NCBI GenBank assembly: GCA_035577545.1
Contig: DATLVI010000039.1
Coordinates: 1 to 64,000, forward strand
Reading direction: 5' to 3'
Source: Verrucomicrobiia bacterium
GTDB lineage: Bacteria; Verrucomicrobiota; Verrucomicrobiia; Palsa-1439
DNA length: 64,000 nt
A program made the position numbers and the translations under genes. The notes beneath the pieces are model-generated. The model was not told the DNA's origin and did no database searches. It worked only from the letters and a program-made list of their open reading frames with translations. Shown here one piece after another: positions 58,945 to 64,000 of this stretch (the first letter of the stretch is position 1; every line of letters begins with the position of its first letter).

Positions 58945-59946
58945 TCAACTCGCTAACAATGCCGGCAACTCGTGATCTTCCAGTGGATCTACATCGCGTG
59001 GATCGCGCCACGGCTTATCCCCGAATCGATCTAAGCAATCTGCATACAGTCGAATCAGCTCGTGAACCTCAATTCGCGCTCGTTGCCAGAACAGATTAAT
59101 TTCGCCAGCCACCTTCGGGCGAAAGGATCGTATGCGAACTTCGTGCGGCTCTTCGCTTTCAACGAATGCCATGATGAACTCTGGTGCCTTTTGCGGACCT
59201 GCGGCAGTCGTGTCTCCGCTTGAGATTGCCCGCACCAAGCTATAAAAGTAGGCCTGAATGTAGTAACGCTCGTACCAAATAGCATCGGCGATAGTCTTGT
59301 CGATTGTCTTGGATCGTTGCTGAGAAAAGGTCTTAAGGTCTAGCGTGCATTTGGGAGTTACCCAATCGAACCGAGCCTTGAGCGGTACACCCGTCTCTGG
59401 GTCGGTGACAAAGCAAGACACTTCCGCATCGCCATTTGTCAGTATCTCGGCTACCTTGGGCTCACTCCTGAGCGAGTGAGCGGCACCTCCGATCCGCATC
59501 CAGTCCTCCACGGTAAACTGAATCTTGCCCTCGTGCTTTGCATCGTGCGCTTCTTTCAGCAGTTCAAGAATAGGGACGTCTGGGTCTTTGGCGTGTACGC
59601 GATCCACCAGTTCTCGCTTTCGCTTGGCGCTGGTCTGCATCCCATGCTCCGTGAGCCACGCCTTCAGATCGTCCATCGTATCCAGCAAATTCGGGTATAG
59701 CGTTGGGTCGAGTTTGCAGGCATATCGTTTCTCGAATTCATCGGGCTCCAAGACAGCAGTGTGCAAGGCGCTTCCGAATTGCAGGTAGGGCGTGGATTCC
59801 TCCCCTGGTCGGTTGGGATTCACATGCAAGTGCCAGAACCGCAGCGGCGAAACAGCCAAGTCAGCGAGAGCGCTATTCGATAGACCTGGAGCGGCGTGAT
59901 AATCAATAGCCGGGATACGCTGACTAGTTTGCGGCTGCGCTGACAT
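58945..59946 (-). CDS. RecE-like PD-(D/E)XK exonuclease (333 aa)
   Basis: Starts with the typical GLSNSALADLAVSPLRFWH near 20-38, LQFGSALHTAVLEPDEF near 56, then the catalytic FDWVTP...LDLKT near 188-203 (D and E/D-x-K type) and a YYIQAYFYSL helix near 226. Family members process double-strand ends for phage recombination with the ATPase downstream. Confidence 0.82.
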   Translation of the reverse strand: MSAQPQTSQRIPAIDYHAAPGLSNSALADLAVSPLRFWHLHVNPNRPGEESTPYLQFGSALHTAVLEPDEFEKRYACKLDPTLYPNLLDTMDDLKAWLTEHGMQTSAKRKRELVDRVHAKDPDVPILELLKEAHDAKHEGKIQFTVEDWMRIGGAAHSLRSEPKVAEILTNGDAEVSCFVTDPETGVPLKARFDWVTPKCTLDLKTFSQQRSKTIDKTIADAIWYERYYIQAYFYSLVRAISSGDTTAAGPQKAPEFIMAFVESEEPHEVRIRSFRPKVAGEINLFWQRARIEVHELIRLYADCLDRFGDKPWRDPRDVDPLEDHELPALLAS

Positions 59947-60109
59947 TTGGCTCCCCCTTCTTGCGCGGCTTGCGCGTCGCCGGTTGCTTCGGGAACCGCG
60001 CGTTCATGATTCCGCGAGCCATCAGCATCATCTGGCGACACTGTTCAGCGGTAGCCGTGGCGAAATAGCCGCCGATTGTTTCTTCGATTGATTGCGCTTT
60101 ACGCGACAT
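59924..60109 (-). CDS. Small basic protein (61 aa)
   Basis: Starts MSRKAQSIEETIGGYFATAT with a basic end. Overlaps the exonuclease start by 23 bases. Unknown. Confidence 0.5.
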   Translation of the reverse strand: MSRKAQSIEETIGGYFATATAEQCRQMMLMARGIMNARFPKQPATRKPRKKGEPNVSAAAN

Positions 60110-60111
60110 TG

Positions 60112-60369
60112 TTATATCTCCAGTCCTGACTTACGCAGTTGCTCTCCGAGATCCCCGGAATTCCAGTGGATGAACGCCTTGACTTCCTCCGGGAACCCGT
60201 AAGACAGCCGCAACAGGTTCTCTTGGTCCGCTGTCTTAATCGCATTCCAGAGCGCGGTTTTGAAATCGCTATGCAACTCGAATTGCCACCTGATGAGCGA
60301 CTTCACTCCATCACTCCACGGCGACTCTTCGGCGAGCGCCGCCGCTATTGCTTCTTGTGTTGCTGGCAT
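60112..60369 (-). CDS. Small acidic helical protein (85 aa)
   Basis: Starts MPATQEAIAAALAEESPWSD; helical (LIRWQFELHSDFKTALWNAI). Unknown. Confidence 0.5.
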   Translation of the reverse strand: MPATQEAIAAALAEESPWSDGVKSLIRWQFELHSDFKTALWNAIKTADQENLLRLSYGFPEEVKAFIHWNSGDLGEQLRKSGLEI

Positions 60370-60626
60370 AATCTCTCCTCTTCGTGCACTGCCTCCGCGA
60401 GTCCAGCTTCATCTAACGTGATACGACCGTACTCCGGCGAACCGTAGTACCGCGCATCGAATAGCTGCTGATCTCGCCGTGCTTGGTACAATTCGTAACC
60501 GCGTTTCATGTCCGCGGCTGAGATGCCTTCCTCTTTGCAGATTTCCGCAGCCTTCCACGAATAGAAGCACCCGTAGAGATGCGCGGCACGCTCGACAGAC
60601 GTCACGCGACCATTCCTCCGCGCCAC
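60345..60626 (-). CDS. Small protein (93 aa)
   Basis: Starts MARRNGRVTSVERAAHLYGC; helical and charged. Overlaps both neighbours by about 24 bases. Unknown. Confidence 0.45.
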   Translation of the reverse strand: MARRNGRVTSVERAAHLYGCFYSWKAAEICKEEGISAADMKRGYELYQARRDQQLFDARYYGSPEYGRITLDEAGLAEAVHEEERLCQQHKKQ

Positions 60627-60805
60627 GGACGGCGCCGCGCTTCCAACTCGCTCTCCTCGTCATCCGGCGGGTTCAGCCGGCGAATTTCTGCTCTCGCTTC
60701 ACGGACGAACGCATCCCGCGCCACGCCAGGGTTCAGCGCACGCGCCCAGAACAGATGCGCGTAGGCTTCGGCGATGTCGAGGCGATGCCGCTGTTCGTCG
60801 GTCAT
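60602..60805 (-). CDS. Small Arg-rich protein (67 aa)
   Basis: Starts MTDEQRHRLDIAEAYAHLFW; a helix then Arg-rich end. Unknown. Confidence 0.5.
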   Translation of the reverse strand: MTDEQRHRLDIAEAYAHLFWARALNPGVARDAFVREARAEIRRLNPPDDEESELEARRRPWRGGMVA

Positions 60806-61176
60806 GCGTATTGTCCGTTTAGTCGCACGGTGATCCCACGCGCTATTTGCTTTCCGATATCAGTGAGCACGTAGACGTATGCCTCTTTGTCCCTGTCCAG
60901 TTTGCCCAATTCGCTGGATGCAGAATCGAGCGCTGTCCGATTTCGCTTTTCTACGGCCTTCGATATTCTGTTCCATAACTCTTCTCGCTTTTTATCAACA
61001 GACTCATCGGGCGTCGAACGTACCTTGCGCATTATTCCCATGCCAACGAGACTGGAACATCGCCAATCATTGCTACAGTTGCCTTTAATTGAAGCCCGCA
61101 TAATGGTGCGGGTCTCATCGGCACTGAGCCGAATGGTTGAAGTCTCGATAACTTTCTCAGTTGGTTCTTTTTTCAT
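60802..61176 (-). CDS. Small helical protein (124 aa)
   Basis: Starts MKKEPTEKVIETSTIRLSAD; long charged helix, two Cys. Unknown. Confidence 0.5.
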   Translation of the reverse strand: MKKEPTEKVIETSTIRLSADETRTIMRASIKGNCSNDWRCSSLVGMGIMRKVRSTPDESVDKKREELWNRISKAVEKRNRTALDSASSELGKLDRDKEAYVYVLTDIGKQIARGITVRLNGQYA

Positions 61177-61344
61177 CTAAGCCGCCCCCTTATCCGCCTG
61201 CCGCGCCAGCATTGTCTCCAGCGCGACCATCTCGGTATTCGCCAGCTTCCGCGTGATCGTGAGCACCCGGCCCGTCTCGCGGATGCGGATGATGATGGTG
61301 CCCTCTGCGCTCACCTGCACGGTCGTGTTGCGGAGCTCGGTCAT
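61177..61344 (-). CDS. Small beta-strand protein (55 aa)
   Basis: ATG 61344. Starts MTELRNTTVQVSAEGTIIIR, strands then a helix. Unknown. Confidence 0.5.
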   Translation of the reverse strand: MTELRNTTVQVSAEGTIIIRIRETGRVLTITRKLANTEMVALETMLARQADKGAA

Positions 61345-61637
61345 GTGCGGCCCTCGGCTCTGGCGATGGCGGCATCCCACATGTCCAGGAGCTTTCGCAA
61401 TTCCTTATCTCCCGAGTAAACCGAAACGTAAGTGACGAGCTTCTGGCGACCCGCTTTGCACGCTTCCAGTAGATCTGGAGCGGCGGCGATCAGTCTGGCG
61501 TTACCCTTAGCTATTTCGTTCCCCGGCCAAAGACGAACTTCTGCGATACCACTGCGCCGAAGATCAACTGGGTCGGTCTGTATGGTTATTCCCGAGGCAA
61601 GCGGCACTGCTTTCCACGGTCCCGGCGTAAAGCTCAT
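61341..61637 (-). CDS. Ea22/Ead-like phage protein with TPGPW motif (98 aa)
   Basis: ATG 61637. Starts MSFTPGPWKAVP and contains GNARLIAAAPDLLEACKAG, the two signatures of a small-protein family frequent in phage early regions. Function unknown. Confidence 0.75.
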   Translation of the reverse strand: MSFTPGPWKAVPLASGITIQTDPVDLRRSGIAEVRLWPGNEIAKGNARLIAAAPDLLEACKAGRQKLVTYVSVYSGDKELRKLLDMWDAAIARAEGRT

Positions 61638-61774
61638 CGTCCACCCGCCAATCTCGCGCCGACATCGCCGAACGCGCCCGCCATGAACAGTACAGCTACC
61701 AGAGCCACCGCGTCGAACAGCAGGATCAGCCACGTCGGTACGCGCCGGGGCCGTGTGCCGCGAATCGTGGTCAT
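61634..61774 (-). CDS. Small membrane protein (46 aa)
   Basis: ATG 61774; overlaps both neighbours (ATGA). MTTIRGTRPRRVPTWLILLF and a hydrophobic segment follow. Coupling supports it. Confidence 0.5.
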   Translation of the reverse strand: MTTIRGTRPRRVPTWLILLFDAVALVAVLFMAGAFGDVGARLAGGR

Positions 61775-61986
61775 CGCAATCCCCTGCGTGCTTCATCGAA
61801 GGCCACAGCGATATCAATCAACCGCTCCAGCAACGCATTCGTTCTTTCAGCCCATTCGTAAGGTCCACAACGATGCTGATCTCCGTAATTGGCTGGCATC
61901 GTTTTCATTCTTGAACCGCAGGCCTTACAAACACTCCAGGGTTGCGGAACGTCGTGTGTTGAGATGACTCCAGAACTCAAACTCAT
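61771..61986 (-). CDS. Small CxxC protein (71 aa)
   Basis: VCKACGSRMKTM near 19-30 plus a later C (HRCGPYEW) form a possible zinc site. Coupled by ATGA. Unknown. Confidence 0.5.
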   Translation of the reverse strand: MSLSSGVISTHDVPQPWSVCKACGSRMKTMPANYGDQHRCGPYEWAERTNALLERLIDIAVAFDEARRGLR

Positions 61987-62366
61987 GCGGCTCGCCCTCC
62001 CTTCTTCAGCACAATCTCCACGGCCTTGCGGATGGCCTCATCGCCCCTCACCTGGAGGACCGCGCCCAAGTTGGCGAGTGCCGCCGGGTCATTGTTCTCC
62101 GCGATCATGCGGTCGATTTCGGTGAGCAGATCGGTGATGGTCATGACTGTCTTGAATTTCTCTAGCGTGAAATCCGGCAGGTAGCCGTTCTCATCGAAGA
62201 ATGCGAGCAGCACCGAATAGAAGTACTCGCGGTCCATCTCCGCTCCGGGCGCTCGGGCTATCGCGGCGTCAAGGTGCGCGTTGATGGCATCCCGCAGTTC
62301 GTTTGGAACGATCACGATTTTCATGCCACCTTCCGGCAGACCGACCACGTAGCGGGCCTCGTTCAT
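61983..62366 (-). CDS. Small helical acidic protein (127 aa)
   Basis: Starts MNEARYVVGLPEGGMKIVIV; helices with Asp/Glu. Unknown. Confidence 0.5.
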   Translation of the reverse strand: MNEARYVVGLPEGGMKIVIVPNELRDAINAHLDAAIARAPGAEMDREYFYSVLLAFFDENGYLPDFTLEKFKTVMTITDLLTEIDRMIAENNDPAALANLGAVLQVRGDEAIRKAVEIVLKKGGRAA

Positions 62367-62536
62367 CGCGGCGCCTCAATAACCGGGGTGTGTCCGCAGT
62401 AGATCAGGATCTTATTGACTACTGCCGGGGGCATTCCCTTAAGCCGCTTTATGACTTCCCAACAGGTGTTGCAAAGCTTGTCGGAATTGTTGGTTTCTAG
62501 CCCACAGAAACCGCACTTGATAGGTCTCCAGTTCAT
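62363..62536 (-). CDS. Zinc-finger-like protein (57 aa)
   Basis: ATG 62536. CGFCGLETNNSDKLCNTCWE at about 8-27 is a two-knuckle CxxC pair. Coupled to both neighbours. Unknown. Confidence 0.55.
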   Translation of the reverse strand: MNWRPIKCGFCGLETNNSDKLCNTCWEVIKRLKGMPPAVVNKILIYCGHTPVIEAPR

Positions 62537-62760
62537 CGCGGCACCTCGCGCCACTCAGTTGACATGGCGGCTGCTTCGTCCCACGCGGACCAAGCAGACA
62601 AGCGACTTACGTGGTATGGTCCGGAATCCGACATCGCCTCCCCCGCCCGCAGCAGCGCGATCGCCTTCGCCATCTGTAGCTGTCCGACGCAAACGGCCTG
62701 CGCACCCGGCGTCTCCTTCAGCGCGGCTTCGAGTTCGGCGATGAACGCGGCGGCGGTCAT
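62533..62760 (-). CDS. Small helical protein (75 aa)
   Basis: Starts MTAAAFIAELEAALKETPGA, an Ala-rich helix. ATG overlaps the methyltransferase stop. Unknown. Confidence 0.5.
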   Translation of the reverse strand: MTAAAFIAELEAALKETPGAQAVCVGQLQMAKAIALLRAGEAMSDSGPYHVSRLSAWSAWDEAAAMSTEWREVPR

Positions 62761-63692
62761 ACGGTTGCCTCTGCCGCCAATAGCGGCATCTTCTCGTAGG
62801 CGCGTTGATTGGCGATGTCGATGTACTTCGGGTTCAGTTCGATCCCCACGAAGGTGCGCCCGTGCTTAAGTGCCGCCAGTCCCGTTGTCCCGGCACCCGC
62901 GAATGGGTCTAGCACGCTACCGCTTTCCGGCGATCCTGCCAGGATGCACGGTTCAATCAGCGCAATCGGATAGGTGGCAAAGTGCGCTTCTGGCGTCGGC
63001 TGCGTGGCGACGGTCCAGACGGAGCGCTTGTTGCGCCCGGATCCATTCTTTTCTGGAGTACCCCATAACCCACCGTGGGCATTACGAAGTCCGCCCGATG
63101 GTTCTAAACTCGGTGCTCCGTTGAGCACATTCCGATGGTGTTGCTGACATGAGTCGGCCTCCCGAATCGCATCGGCGTTGTAAAAATACCGCTCGCTCTT
63201 GGCCAGCAGGAATATCTGCTCATGCGCCTTGGTCGGGCGATCCGTAACGCTCTCCGGCATCGGGTTCGGCTTCGCCCAGATGATCTCGGAGCGCAGGTAC
63301 CAGCCATCGGAGCGGAGCGCGAAGGCCAGCATCCATGGCACGCCTACGAGGTCTTTGGGCTTGGCATTTACTTCCTGCTTTGGTTTCTTAAACATCCGAT
63401 CTAAGTGCTGATTGGTTTCGAGGCTTTTACCTCCGCCCGTCATGCTCGATCCCGCATACGAATCCCCGATGTTGAGCCACAGCGTTCCACGAATCACCCG
63501 CCGCACTTCGCGGAACACTTCCACCATGCGGGCGACGTACTCCTCAGGCGTGCGCTCGAGGCCGAGCTGTCCAGGCACCCCGTAATCGCGCAAGCCCCAG
63601 TACGGCGGCGATGTCACACAGCAGTCGATGCTGTCGCTCTCCAGCGTTCGTAAAACCGTGAGTGCATCGCCGTCCATCAACGCCCAATTCAT
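62757..63692 (-). CDS. DNA N4-cytosine / N6-adenine methyltransferase (311 aa)
   Basis: ATG 63692 with AAAGG upstream. Motif IV TSPPYWGLRDYG at 27-38 and motif I VLDPFAGAGTTGLA near 265 give the beta-class permuted order. Likely protects phage DNA or marks its own origin; no cognate nuclease nearby. First gene of the leftward early transcript. Confidence 0.85.
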   Translation of the reverse strand: MNWALMDGDALTVLRTLESDSIDCCVTSPPYWGLRDYGVPGQLGLERTPEEYVARMVEVFREVRRVIRGTLWLNIGDSYAGSSMTGGGKSLETNQHLDRMFKKPKQEVNAKPKDLVGVPWMLAFALRSDGWYLRSEIIWAKPNPMPESVTDRPTKAHEQIFLLAKSERYFYNADAIREADSCQQHHRNVLNGAPSLEPSGGLRNAHGGLWGTPEKNGSGRNKRSVWTVATQPTPEAHFATYPIALIEPCILAGSPESGSVLDPFAGAGTTGLAALKHGRTFVGIELNPKYIDIANQRAYEKMPLLAAEATV

Positions 63693-63775
63693 GCAGCCTT
63701 TCGCCTTTCCAGCGCCCAAAAAGCGCCCAAACGGTTCTTCACAAACTCAACAACTTAACTACCCCGGCCCTGTGT

Positions 63776-63803
63776 AATCTAGGCCCCCGCTTACTTCTGC
63801 CAA
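63776..63803 (-). promoter_or_regulatory. Promoter for the leftward early operon
   Basis: On the minus strand TTGGCA (63803-63798) and TAGATT (63781-63776) are 16 bases apart, 85 bases before the methyltransferase ATG. Between 63693 and 63974 there is no gene; this is the only promoter-like motif I could support. Confidence 0.5.
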
Positions 63804-63974
63804 TTATGCGCGTGGTAGCAAACTAAACCACTTAACACTGGCCAGTTCTCACTTACCGGACAATCCATGCGCGAATCTCATGCCGGTCCGACTTTGGCGG
63901 AGGCATTTTGCTGCACCGAAATAGTGTCTTCGCCCAAGACCCATCTAAGAGCGCACAGCATCGAGGAGTTTGAA

Positions 63975-64000
63975 TTGAACACGACAGCCACTTCCCCGCA
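63975..64000 (+). CDS. Start of a rightward gene cut by the window edge
   Basis: TTG at 63975, 6 bases after GAGGAG, opens a frame MNTTATSP up to the edge. Diverging from the early operon, it could be a repressor gene, but only eight codons are visible. Confidence 0.35.

Noticed and set aside
1-64000. CRISPR array or diversity-generating retroelement
   Set aside because: No regular spaced repeats and no reverse transcriptase; the tandem repeats at 53.5 kb are coding and unspaced.

Overview
The window is a tailed-phage genome, most likely a prophage, in a GC-rich bacterium. It is cut at both ends: the left edge falls inside a tyrosine integrase and the right edge just inside a rightward gene. 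Nearly all genes lie on the minus strand and read right to left. They are densely packed with 4-base stop/start overlaps (ATGA, GTGA). The host is inferred, weakly, to be an acidobacterium-like organism: there is a PEP-CTERM protein, many secreted hypothetical proteins and the general base composition, but no host marker gene is present. The capsid type (SU10/DUF5309-like), portal, scaffold, beta-propeller tail hub, internal proteins and absence of a tape measure point to a short-tailed (podovirus-like) virion.

Layout, right to left. 63.7-57.9 kb is the early region: an SPPY-motif DNA methyltransferase, about a dozen tiny coupled genes, a RecE-like PD-(D/E)XK exonuclease and a Sak4-like ATPase. 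57.5-53.1 kb holds a C5-cytosine methyltransferase, a VRR-NUC-like nuclease and a DUF1376-type replication protein whose gene contains tandem 12-bp iteron-like repeats. 53.1-49.8 kb is a run of small unknown genes. 46.8-49.8 kb is a separate rightward operon with two good promoters, a palindromic operator, a leader hairpin and a DUF3560 gene. 46.65-42.1 kb has an HTH (excisionase-like) gene, a winged-helix gene, tandem Lar-like genes and a TylF-type methyltransferase.

42.1-18.5 kb is the packaging, head and internal-protein region: TerS, a TerL encoded as two separate halves with a glycosyltransferase gene between them, portal, scaffold, major capsid protein, a second glycosyltransferase, tail adaptor, tail hub, tip protein and large internal/ejection-type proteins. 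18.5-10.2 kb encodes five consecutive tail-fibre-like proteins, every one starting with a Sec signal peptide; one is an SGNH hydrolase and one has a second signal peptide inside it. 9.5-4.4 kb has an M15-type endolysin, a PEP-CTERM protein, many small membrane proteins (holin candidates), a papain-like NlpC protein and four tRNA genes on the opposite strand. 3.7-1 bp holds accessory genes, a divergent regulator pair with dyad operators, a homing-endonuclease-like gene, an XF1762-family gene between direct repeats, and the integrase.

The most unusual points are the terminase split by a glycosyltransferase gene, the cluster of signal-peptide-bearing tail-fibre-like proteins, the iterons inside the replication gene, the operator and leader hairpin of the rightward operon, and the repeated antisense signal-peptide fragments in front of small rightward genes.
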